The notes beneath the pieces were generated by a model, which saw only the letters and a program-made list of their open reading frames with translations, did no database searches and was not told where the DNA came from. A stretch of 64,000 nucleotides of DNA from an uncultured Bacteroidales bacterium. Lineage in GTDB: Bacteria > Bacteroidota > Bacteroidia > Bacteroidales > FEN-979. A program made the position numbers and the translations under genes. The stretch covers positions 248,001 to 312,000 of the forward strand of contig CAISRB010000033.1 of assembly GCA_903887775.1 (NCBI GenBank), read 5' to 3'. This document shows, piece by piece, positions 53,298 through 60,283 of the stretch (position 1 is the stretch's first letter; every line of letters begins with the position of its first letter).

Positions 53298-53690
53298 TTA
53301 TTTATTGGAAATATCATCCAGGAATTTGATGAACCCTTTTTGAATCAAAGTATCGGCACCGGAATGAAATTTATCAAATGCCCTGACCAGCAATTTCCCT
53401 TCTTCGGTCAGTGCCATGCTTCCTCCCTCGGCTCCTCCCCGGTGCTTCTCAAGCAGGGGGAAACCGAAAAAATCTTCTATCTTTTTAATGTTCCCCCAGG
53501 TCCTGCGGTAGGTATAGCCCAGCTCTTCACAGGCTGCCTTTAAGGAACCTTTTTCACCGATCATTTTCAGCATTCTCCATTTGCCATCCCCAAGGATACC
53601 GTTCCCGTCCTTATCGGCAAGCCAGATCTTGTAATCCAGTTTAATTTGATCGAGCCTGGGTTTGAATTTTGTTTCCATAGCCTGATTCAT
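53298..53690 (-). CDS. modE: ModE-type winged helix-turn-helix regulator lacking the effector domain
   Basis: A 130-aa protein that matches only the N-terminal DNA-binding domain of ModE: GKWRMLKMIGEKGSLKAACEELGYTYRRTWGNIKKIE, then a wing with GGSMALTEEG. The two molybdate-binding Mop domains of E. coli ModE (262 aa) are absent. It is the first gene of the operon and an inverted repeat like a ModE box lies 58-81 bp upstream of its start (53748-53771). How it senses metal is not evident. It may respond through another protein, such as the TOBE domain of modC. Confidence 0.85.
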   Translation of the reverse strand: MNQAMETKFKPRLDQIKLDYKIWLADKDGNGILGDGKWRMLKMIGEKGSLKAACEELGYTYRRTWGNIKKIEDFFGFPLLEKHRGGAEGGSMALTEEGKLLVRAFDKFHSGADTLIQKGFIKFLDDISNK

Positions 53691-53729
53691 TGGTATTTAC
53701 AATGGTTTCAAACAACATTCCGAAAGCAA

Positions 53730-53737
53730 CAAATATA
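53730..53737 (-). promoter_or_regulatory. -7 element of the Mo/W operon
   Basis: TATATTTG on the minus strand, 39 bp before the modE start. The ModE-box-like repeat at 53748-53771 lies just upstream, over the -33 region. Confidence 0.6.
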
Positions 53738-53747
53738 CTGTTTTTCA

Positions 53748-53771
53748 CGATATGCATGAAAAAGCATAACG
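53748..53771. promoter_or_regulatory. ModE-box-like inverted repeat
   Basis: CGATATGC, 8 nt, GCATAACG: an inverted repeat with one mismatch per arm, resembling the ModE box arms CGnTAT / ATAnCG. It sits where a repressor would block the -33 region of the Mo/W operon promoter. Confidence 0.5.
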
Positions 53772-53781
53772 CAAAAAAGTT

Positions 53782-53789
53782 TAATTTTG
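53782..53789 (+). promoter_or_regulatory. Distal -7 element toward pruA
   Basis: TAATTTTG, followed by a GC-rich leader with GTCCGGG (53792-53798) pairing CCCGGAC (53828-53834). It would give pruA a longer leader of about 120 nt. Confidence 0.4.
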
Positions 53790-53869
53790 CAGTCCGGGAG
53801 AGGGCCGGTAATTCACAAACAAACAGGCCCGGACCCGGGAATCAGATATCCGTTTAAAAAATAATTGGA

Positions 53870-53877
53870 TACATTTG
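53870..53877 (+). promoter_or_regulatory. Proximal -7 element of pruA
   Basis: TACATTTG, 34 bp before the ATG at 53912. Confidence 0.6.
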
Positions 53878-53911
53878 CAAAAAAATCGGAATCAGTCTAA
53901 ATAAAAATAAC

Positions 53912-55552
53912 ATGAACAACGCAATTTTTAATCTTGAGAGGCCCGAAAACGAACACACTCTCAACTACGCCCCCGGATGCAGGGAAAGAAAAATGCTGAA
54001 TGAAGAACTTGATAGGATGAGCAGTGAGATCCTCGATATTCCCCTTCTTATAGGGGGCAAGGAAGTCAGGACAGGTAAGACAGGCAGGGTTATCATGCCC
54101 CACGACCATCAGCACGTACTGGCAAATTTCCATATGGCCGGGGAGAAAGAGGTTCAAATGGCCATTGAGGCCGCGCTCAAAGCGCATAAAGAATGGGAAT
54201 CTGTTTCATGGGTTGAGCGTGTTTCAATAAGCCTGAAGGCCGCCGAACTGATATCAACAAAATACAGGCAGCTCATCAACGCAGCTACGATGCTCGGGCA
54301 GGGTAAAAGCGTTTTCCAGGCCGAGATCGACTCATCCTGCGAGAGCATAGATTTTCTCAAGTTCAATGCGTATTTCACAACGGAGATATACAAGGAGCAG
54401 CCGCATTCCCAGAAGGGGATCATCAACCGCATTGAATACAGGCCGCTGGAAGGCTTTGTTTTCACGGTCACCCCGTTCAACTTCACCGCCATCGCCTCAA
54501 ACCTGAACATGGCGCCTGTGGTCATGGGAAATACAACGGTTTGGAAGCCTTCATCGACTTCTATACTTTCCAACTATATCCTGATGAAAATATTCAGGGA
54601 AGCCGGATTGCCTGATGGGGTTATCAATTTTATTCCCGGCTCAGGAAGCCTCATCGGGAAAGCGGCGCTGGGCCACCGCAGCCTTGCGGGCATTCATTTT
54701 ACAGGTTCCACCGGTGTTTTCAACGGAATATGGAAAAGTGTCGCTGATAATATGAGCGGCTACAGGTCTTATCCGAGGATAGTCGGGGAGACCGGGGGCA
54801 AGGATTTTATTTTTGTCCATCCTTCTTCCGACCCCCAGGAAGTGGCTGTTGCAATAGTCCGGGGCGCTTTCGAATACCAGGGACAAAAATGTTCGGCAGC
54901 TTCCCGGTCTTATATTCCCGCTTCATTATGGCCTGATATCAAAACGAGGATAGGGGAGATGCTGTCGACCGTGACAGTCGGTGATGTGCGTGAATTCAGC
55001 CATTTTATGAATGCAGTCATTGATGAAGCCTCCTTTGACAACATCATGGGATATATTGAATATGCAAAGAAGTCGGATGATGCCGAAATCGTATATGGAG
55101 GCACGGGAGATAAATCAAAAGGCTATTTCGTGCAACCTACCGTGATCCGTACGAAAAACCCGCATTTCAAATCGATGGAAGAGGAGATATTCGGCCCGGT
55201 CATGACAGTCTATGTGTATTCGGACAACAATTTTGAAGATACTTTGCGCATCTGCGACCAGACTTCACTCTATGCGCTTACGGGATCTGTATTCTCGAAA
55301 GACCGCGAAGCACTGAACACAGCCTGCAGGATACTGAGGTATGCAGCCGGCAATTTTTATTTCAACGATAAACCTTCGGGAGCGGTTGTAGGGCAGCAAC
55401 CTTTCGGGGGTGCAAGGGGTTCAGGAACGAACGATAAAAGCGGGAGCCATTTGAACCTTTTGCGCTGGACCAGCCCAAGGACGATAAAGGAAACCCTGAT
55501 CCCCCCGACTGAGTTCACCTATCCTTATATGAAGGCGGATAAATGCCATTGA
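53912..55552 (+). CDS. pruA: L-glutamate gamma-semialdehyde (1-pyrroline-5-carboxylate) dehydrogenase
   Basis: A 546-aa aldehyde dehydrogenase. NAD-binding and catalytic segments: VTPFNFTAIASNLN, KPSSTSILSNY, HFTGSTGVFNGIW, VGETGGKDFIF (catalytic Glu) and the nucleophilic cysteine in EYQGQKCSAASRSYIP. The C-terminal PFGGARGSGTNDKSG is typical for P5C dehydrogenase. It oxidises glutamate semialdehyde from proline or ornithine to glutamate. The proline dehydrogenase gene is not in the window. Its stop codon lies at the edge of a heptamer-repeat hairpin that it shares with the convergent Rieske gene. Confidence 0.94.
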   Translation: MNNAIFNLERPENEHTLNYAPGCRERKMLNEELDRMSSEILDIPLLIGGKEVRTGKTGRVIMPHDHQHVLANFHMAGEKEVQMAIEAALKAHKEWESVSWVERVSISLKAAELISTKYRQLINAATMLGQGKSVFQAEIDSSCESIDFLKFNAYFTTEIYKEQPHSQKGIINRIEYRPLEGFVFTVTPFNFTAIASNLNMAPVVMGNTTVWKPSSTSILSNYILMKIFREAGLPDGVINFIPGSGSLIGKAALGHRSLAGIHFTGSTGVFNGIWKSVADNMSGYRSYPRIVGETGGKDFIFVHPSSDPQEVAVAIVRGAFEYQGQKCSAASRSYIPASLWPDIKTRIGEMLSTVTVGDVREFSHFMNAVIDEASFDNIMGYIEYAKKSDDAEIVYGGTGDKSKGYFVQPTVIRTKNPHFKSMEEEIFGPVMTVYVYSDNNFEDTLRICDQTSLYALTGSVFSKDREALNTACRILRYAAGNFYFNDKPSGAVVGQQPFGGARGSGTNDKSGSHLNLLRWTSPRTIKETLIPPTEFTYPYMKADKCH

Positions 55553-55620
55553 GGCATGAGCCATGAGGCATGAGCCATGACTTGAACGTCGGAATATATC
55601 TTATGCCTCATGGCTCATGA
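55551..55620. repeat. Heptamer repeats forming a 17-bp inverted repeat between pruA and the Rieske gene
   Basis: Alternating GAGGCAT and GAGCCAT units run from 55551 to 55578. A matching inverted segment (ATGCCTCATGGCTCATG, 55603-55619) lies 31 nt further on. The two arms (55555-55571 and 55603-55619) are perfectly complementary over 17 bp. The right arm codes for the last residues of the Rieske protein. Confidence 0.85.
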
Positions 55621-56605
55621 CTTTAAGTTTTTCCCTCATCTTCCTGTACAGTATGACAGGCTGATCGCCTGATATCAGGTGTTCATCCATTTTAAGCGAT
55701 GTCGCCTGGGGCTGATGGGTTTCGACCACAGTCCGGTCCTGCTTCAGAACGATCAGGTTAAAGAGCTTTGTGAAGGCGAAATACAGCTCTCTGAGGACCG
55801 GTAGCTTCACCATTTTCTGGTATGTCCTCAGGTAAAATAATGTATGGTTGTCGTCGATAGGGACAAAGGCAACGATTATCCTCATCGAATCCATGATATG
55901 GTTTTGCCAGAGGTTTGGAAAGATGAAAGTTAGGTAGGTGCTTTTTTTCGGAGGTTCCTGAACCTGGTCCGGCCTGAGGGGTTTCTGTCCTTTGTCCGGT
56001 TCATTGAAGGGCCAGAAAGAAATTGAGTTTGCAGTCTCCTTTATATAAGGACCATTCACGATCGGCCCTATGCCCCTGCCGATGGTGGTTTTATGGATGA
56101 AAGGGACATGTACGACATCAAGCTGGTTTTCTATTGCTCTTGAATAATGTGCTTTCCAGAGGTCGGTAAAGCCTGAAGAAACCAGGCTGTCGTCAAGATT
56201 GTCGAACCAGGGGACCTCGGGAAGGTTCTCTGCCGGAATTGCAGGCCCGGCAGAGGGATCAGGGGTGTACCAGACATAAACGAAGCCATTGGCTTCCCTA
56301 AGGGGATAGGCATTGGCCCTGATATAAGCAGGGGGCTGTGATGACTTGCCGTTGGCAGGGATAAGAACACAGCTGCCCGTGGTGTCGAATTCAAACCCGT
56401 GAAACGGGCATTGGAGATGATTGTCCCTGATCTTTCCAAGACTGAACTGAATACCACGGTGAGGGCATTTGTCGCGGAACACGGCAAGTTTTCCGTCTGA
56501 GTCTCTCCAGGCCAGGAGTTTTTCGCCAAAGCGTGTAAAGCCCTTGATCTGGTTTTTCCTGATTTCACAGGATTCGAGGATGACATACCATTGATTTGGG
56601 ATCAT
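55601..56605 (-). CDS. Rieske [2Fe-2S] non-heme iron oxygenase (aromatic ring-hydroxylating type)
   Basis: A 334-aa oxygenase starting MIPNQWYVILES. The Rieske centre has CPHRG and CPFHGFEFD (C-x-H ... C-x2-H), and the mononuclear iron site has DVVHVPFIH (D-x2-H-x4-H) in ENQLDVVHVPFIH. It resembles the pheophorbide-a/chlorophyllide oxygenase branch of terminal oxygenases. The substrate is unknown and a dedicated reductase is not adjacent. The longer frame (TTG at 56647) lies upstream of a TACATTTG promoter and is rejected. The last codons derive from a heptamer repeat. Confidence 0.85.
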   Translation of the reverse strand: MIPNQWYVILESCEIRKNQIKGFTRFGEKLLAWRDSDGKLAVFRDKCPHRGIQFSLGKIRDNHLQCPFHGFEFDTTGSCVLIPANGKSSQPPAYIRANAYPLREANGFVYVWYTPDPSAGPAIPAENLPEVPWFDNLDDSLVSSGFTDLWKAHYSRAIENQLDVVHVPFIHKTTIGRGIGPIVNGPYIKETANSISFWPFNEPDKGQKPLRPDQVQEPPKKSTYLTFIFPNLWQNHIMDSMRIIVAFVPIDDNHTLFYLRTYQKMVKLPVLRELYFAFTKLFNLIVLKQDRTVVETHQPQATSLKMDEHLISGDQPVILYRKMREKLKVMSHEA

Positions 56606-56633
56606 ATTGGAATAATTTAGCTGAATGCACTGA

Positions 56634-56641
56634 CAAATGTA
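56634..56641 (-). promoter_or_regulatory. -7 element of the Rieske gene
   Basis: TACATTTG on the minus strand, 28 bp before ATG 56605. Divergent from the mgsA promoter 18 bp away. Confidence 0.55.
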
Positions 56642-56659
56642 TGACAAATCCAGATGTCG

Positions 56660-56667
56660 TATCTTTG
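56660..56667 (+). promoter_or_regulatory. -7 element of mgsA
   Basis: TATCTTTG, 17 bp before the ATG at 56685. Confidence 0.55.
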
Positions 56668-56684
56668 TCTTTTAATATGAGACC

Positions 56685-57230
56685 ATGGCAACAGTAAAAA
56701 AGAAACGTATAGCCCTCGTGGCACACGACAATTGCAAACAGGATATAGTGGAATGGGTTGGCTGGAACTGGCAGATCCTGATGAAACATCAGCTGATATG
56801 TACAGGTACTACAGGGAAACTGGTAAGTGATACCCTTATGGGTAAAATCGAACAGGGTATTGAAACCCCTGATGAGGATATTTCGGTCATTAAACAGGAT
56901 AAACCGGTCAGACCTGATGACAGGAAAAAGAATACACAGATAAAAATAATACGTCTTAAATCCGGCCCTTTCGGCGGTGACCAGCAACTTGGCGCGATGA
57001 TCGCAGAAGGCAGGGTTGACATTCTGATCTTTTTCTGGGATCCCATGCAGCCCCATCCCCATGATGTGGATGTAAAAGCCCTGCTCAGGATTTCCGTACT
57101 GTACAATATTCCCTCAGCCTGCAACCGATCCACGGCAGACTACCTGATCTCATCACCCCTGATGGATGAAGAATACCATCCCAAGGTGAGGGATTATTCT
57201 GCTTACCTTGAACGGACTATTCCTGCTTAG
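56685..57230 (+). CDS. mgsA: Methylglyoxal synthase with an internal insertion
   Basis: A 181-aa enzyme (E. coli MgsA has 152) that turns dihydroxyacetone phosphate into methylglyoxal and phosphate. The catalytic aspartate lies in SGPFGGDQQLGA (D99) and the key histidine in HPHDVDVKALLR (H126). The substrate phosphate loop is CTGTTGKLV. About 30 hydrophilic residues (55-88) are inserted after the phosphate loop, before the catalytic block. The insertion is probably a surface element. The gene is divergent from the Rieske gene, with a -7 element at 56660-56667. Confidence 0.92.
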   Translation: MATVKKKRIALVAHDNCKQDIVEWVGWNWQILMKHQLICTGTTGKLVSDTLMGKIEQGIETPDEDISVIKQDKPVRPDDRKKNTQIKIIRLKSGPFGGDQQLGAMIAEGRVDILIFFWDPMQPHPHDVDVKALLRISVLYNIPSACNRSTADYLISSPLMDEEYHPKVRDYSAYLERTIPA

Positions 57231-57262
57231 GGAAACGGATGGGGCAGGAGAGTAAACCCGGG

Positions 57263-58363
57263 TCAGAGGTTTGCGCCGATCAGTCTTCCCAGGGTAAAAG
57301 TAACAGCTGCGGCAGCCAGCCCGATGACAACCTGGCGCATTCCCGATTTGAAGACCGGCTTACCTGTGATGAGGGTAATTGCAGCCCCGATCGAAAACAG
57401 GGCAACAGTGCTCAGCACAACAGATGTGATGATAGCTTGTTGACCTTTTAGAAAAATAAAGGGTGCAAGCGGAATGATTGCCCCTGTGACAAAAAGCACG
57501 AAAGATGCTATTGCTGCTTCCCAGGCAGAGCCTTTCAGATCATCAGGATTCAGCCCCAGCTCTTCCTTAACCAGCAAGGCTTGCATATTATCCTTATTGG
57601 AAAAGATTTTGTTGGCTATCTCCCTTGCTTCATCCTCGGGAATTCCTTTAGCCCTGTTAAGCAGGATGATCTCCTGAAATTCCTCTTCCGGGCTGTTTTC
57701 AATCTCTTCCATTTCGATCTCTATCTGCCTTTCGAGAAGTTCCTGTGAACTTTTTACGGATATCCATTCACCCAGGGCCATCGAAAAGGCGCCTGCAAGC
57801 AAACCGGCAAGCCCTGCGATGAGTACTGCATTGCCTCCCTGTGTTGCCCCGGCCACACCCATAACGAGGCTGAGGTTACTGACAAGCCCGTCATCGGCTC
57901 CCAAAACGGCAGCCCTTAATGCATTGCCGCCGACATTTCGATGGCCGCGTTCCATTTTTCTGACTTTTTCTCCGCTTAACTGGTCAAGCGACTGGAGTAT
58001 CCTGACATGCCTGTCTTCGGCCCCGTTTGATTTTTCACCGCTTTTATCCTTCTTCTTGAGGGAGGCATTTGTGATACTTTTTTCAGCTTCAAGCAGGATT
58101 CCAAGTATCATGTTCCGGCCGAACAAGCCTCCAAGCTTTGAGATGATCCTTGCCCTCAGCGAGGGTTCCGGTTCAGCTGCAGCCTTATCGATGGCCCGCA
58201 CTTTCTCCATTACCTTAGCTTTATGCAATTCTTCTATCCTTGCCATTTCAAGGTAGATGGAGCTTATCTCGGCATCATCCTCCATCCCTGCAACACGACG
58301 GTACAGATAGGCCGTATCAACCTCGGTCTGCAGTCGTGCCCGGAGTTTTTTATCTGCCTTCAT
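57263..58363 (-). CDS. Membrane ferritin-VIT1 fusion (MbfA-like Fe/Mn exporter)
   Basis: A 366-aa protein. Residues about 1-140 form a ferritin-like four-helix domain (TEVDTAYLYRRVAGMEDDAE, EMARIEELHKAKVMEK) with the Glu and His ligands of a diiron site. Residues about 140-366 are a VIT1/CCC1 transporter domain (GGNALRAAVLGADDGLVSNLSL, then about five helices including the GAFSMALGEWISVKSSQE motif). MbfA-type proteins export iron (and manganese) from the cytoplasm. Its start lies 3 bp after the fucosidase stop, so it may be co-transcribed with an unrelated gene. Confidence 0.88.
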   Translation of the reverse strand: MKADKKLRARLQTEVDTAYLYRRVAGMEDDAEISSIYLEMARIEELHKAKVMEKVRAIDKAAAEPEPSLRARIISKLGGLFGRNMILGILLEAEKSITNASLKKKDKSGEKSNGAEDRHVRILQSLDQLSGEKVRKMERGHRNVGGNALRAAVLGADDGLVSNLSLVMGVAGATQGGNAVLIAGLAGLLAGAFSMALGEWISVKSSQELLERQIEIEMEEIENSPEEEFQEIILLNRAKGIPEDEAREIANKIFSNKDNMQALLVKEELGLNPDDLKGSAWEAAIASFVLFVTGAIIPLAPFIFLKGQQAIITSVVLSTVALFSIGAAITLITGKPVFKSGMRQVVIGLAAAAVTFTLGRLIGANL

Positions 58364-58366
58364 TGT

Positions 58367-59926
58367 TTAATGTTTTTGTAAATTCACCGGAATAAGTCGT
58401 TCAGGCAACGAATATAAACCGATTTCTGAAATTTCCGGGTTATCTCTTGAAGAGTTTATTGTGATCCTCACACTCCTGGTATTAACCGAAGGGAAACGAA
58501 GGAGCCTTTTGTAACCTATCGTAGTTCCCGAAGCAACAGTTTTCCATGATTTGCCATCAGGAATATCGAGAGAAAAGGATTCAACCCTCTGCCCGTCCCT
58601 GAAATATTCCTGTATGCTAAGGCAATTGAACGAACATTGCTGTTTAAGATCCAGGATCATTGAAGCGGTTTTGCTCCCTTTTTTATTGGTCCAGTAAGTC
58701 CCCGGTTTTGAGTCTGTCATGTTTTCGGGTTTAAACTTCGGATTGCCATTTGCCGGTATTATTGCAGCACCGGCTGCAAGGTTGTTGCGGAATGCCGAAT
58801 CCAGGATGGCTCGCATGCCTTTAAGGCTGTTAACATCGTTCTCATTAATAAGCCCCCGTTTGTCGGGAGGCAGGTTAAGAAGAAGGACTGAATTACGGCC
58901 TACTGAACTGAACCATATATCAACAAGTTTATCAGGGCTTTTCACGAGTGAATCGTCTTTCTCATGATAGAACCAGCCCGGGCGGATCGATACGTCGACT
59001 TCCGAAGGGTACCAGGCCAGCCCGGCTGCATCTTTTATTTTTTCATCACTGCCCACGTCTTCCTGCATTATATCTCCGGGCGGTAAAAATATGCCGGGAG
59101 CGGGAGTGCTTCCTGCACTTCCTTCGAGGCTTTCAAGGGATGCAGTGGGCAGGGGGACCACGCTCCATTCGGTTTCCCTGCCATAGCCCGATTCAGTGCC
59201 AACCCAACGCACATCAGGCCCCATGATTGCAATAACCGCTTTAGGCTGGTGTTCCCTCACCAGTTTATAATATCCCATCCAGTCGTATACCTGTTTTTTC
59301 CCGTTTGGACCTTCACCGCAGGCCCCGTCAAACCAGACCTCGTCGATTTCACCGTATTGGGTCAGGACTTCCGTCAGCAGGTTCCTGAAATATTGGTTGT
59401 ATTCACCGGTCCCGTATAATTCAGAATGTATATCCCAGGGAGAGACATAAACCCCGAATTTAAGTCCGTACTCTTTGCAGGCTTCGGAAACCTCTTTGAC
59501 AAGGTCACCTTTGCCGTCCCTCCAGGGCGTGTTTTTAACACTGTAATCAGTGTATTTACTTGGCCAGTTGCAAAACCCGTCATGATGTTTGGCTACCAGG
59601 ATAGCAAGCTTTGCCCCGGCTTCTTTTGCTGTACGTATCCACTGCCTTGCATCCAGTTCCGAAGGATTGAATATTTTCGCTTTGACATCCTTATTCCCCC
59701 ATTCGAGGCCGGCAAACGTATTGATGCCGAAATGAAAAAACACGGTAAATTCCAATTCCTGCCAGGCGGCCTGCCTTGCTGAAGGTGAAATATGTGCTGC
59801 TGTTTTCAGTATGGAATCGGCAGGCTGGCCGGCAGGGATAATGGCATAATTTGCGTGGGGCTGGGCGTGCAGGTTCGCTGTAATGGCAATGAGGCAGATT
59901 GCCAGGTAAGGTGTAATGAATCTCAT
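58367..59926 (-). CDS. Alpha-L-fucosidase (GH29) with a C-terminal discoidin-like domain
   Basis: A 519-aa secreted glycosidase starting MRFITPYLAICLIAITANLHAQ, a signal peptide. The catalytic (beta/alpha)8 barrel includes FTVFFHFGINTF, AKHHDGFCNWPSKYT and the nucleophile region IDEVWFDGACGEG. The last 130 residues form a discoidin/F5-8C carbohydrate-binding domain (ILDLKQQCSFNCLSIQEYF, SVRITINSSRDNPEISEIGL). It releases fucose from glycans in the periplasm or outside the cell. The long frame to 59968 begins with TTG and lacks a signal peptide at its N-terminus, so ATG 59926 is chosen. mbfA-like gene follows after 3 bp. Confidence 0.88.
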   Translation of the reverse strand: MRFITPYLAICLIAITANLHAQPHANYAIIPAGQPADSILKTAAHISPSARQAAWQELEFTVFFHFGINTFAGLEWGNKDVKAKIFNPSELDARQWIRTAKEAGAKLAILVAKHHDGFCNWPSKYTDYSVKNTPWRDGKGDLVKEVSEACKEYGLKFGVYVSPWDIHSELYGTGEYNQYFRNLLTEVLTQYGEIDEVWFDGACGEGPNGKKQVYDWMGYYKLVREHQPKAVIAIMGPDVRWVGTESGYGRETEWSVVPLPTASLESLEGSAGSTPAPGIFLPPGDIMQEDVGSDEKIKDAAGLAWYPSEVDVSIRPGWFYHEKDDSLVKSPDKLVDIWFSSVGRNSVLLLNLPPDKRGLINENDVNSLKGMRAILDSAFRNNLAAGAAIIPANGNPKFKPENMTDSKPGTYWTNKKGSKTASMILDLKQQCSFNCLSIQEYFRDGQRVESFSLDIPDGKSWKTVASGTTIGYKRLLRFPSVNTRSVRITINSSRDNPEISEIGLYSLPERLIPVNLQKH

Positions 59927-60132
59927 AAATACTGAGGTTTTATGCGAGGGATCTGAAATCCTCTGCAATTTCTGAAAAATCAGGCTGCTATGGACTGATT
60001 TTTATAATTTATTTATATCCCGGGAAACTTCCTTTCAAAATCCTTATTTATTCAGCTGCAATTTTGCATCGGTTAAAACGAGTTCATATGATAGCAATGA
60101 TGTTTGTGGCTGCAACTAAATCTTTTTTTGAA

Positions 60133-60228
60133 ATGAGTACCGGCGCCGGGTATATAATAGGGGCTTTTATTGCCATGTTCATTATTGGATACCTTTTTTA
60201 TTCTCTTGTAAAACCTGAAAAATTTTGA
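60133..60228 (+). CDS. kdpF: KdpF, small K+-ATPase subunit
   Basis: A 31-aa hydrophobic peptide with one transmembrane helix (GYIIGAFIAMFIIGYLFYSL) and the family tail SLVKPEKF. An ATG at 60088 in frame adds 15 residues; the shorter form matches KdpF lengths better. KdpF stabilises the KdpABC complex. It precedes kdpA by 55 bp and is easily missed because of its size. Confidence 0.78.
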   Translation: MSTGAGYIIGAFIAMFIIGYLFYSLVKPEKF

Positions 60229-60283
60229 AATCTGAAACACTTGGGAACCGGCAGGTTTTCTTTTGAAAAATAATCTTAAAACG

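Noticed and set aside
56606-56647. TTG start for the Rieske gene
   Set aside because: It lies upstream of the TACATTTG element at 56634-56641. The conserved N-terminus begins at ATG 56605.
60263-60283. TTG start of kdpA
   Set aside because: The ATG at 60284 gives the usual KdpA N-terminus; the upstream residues are not membrane-like.
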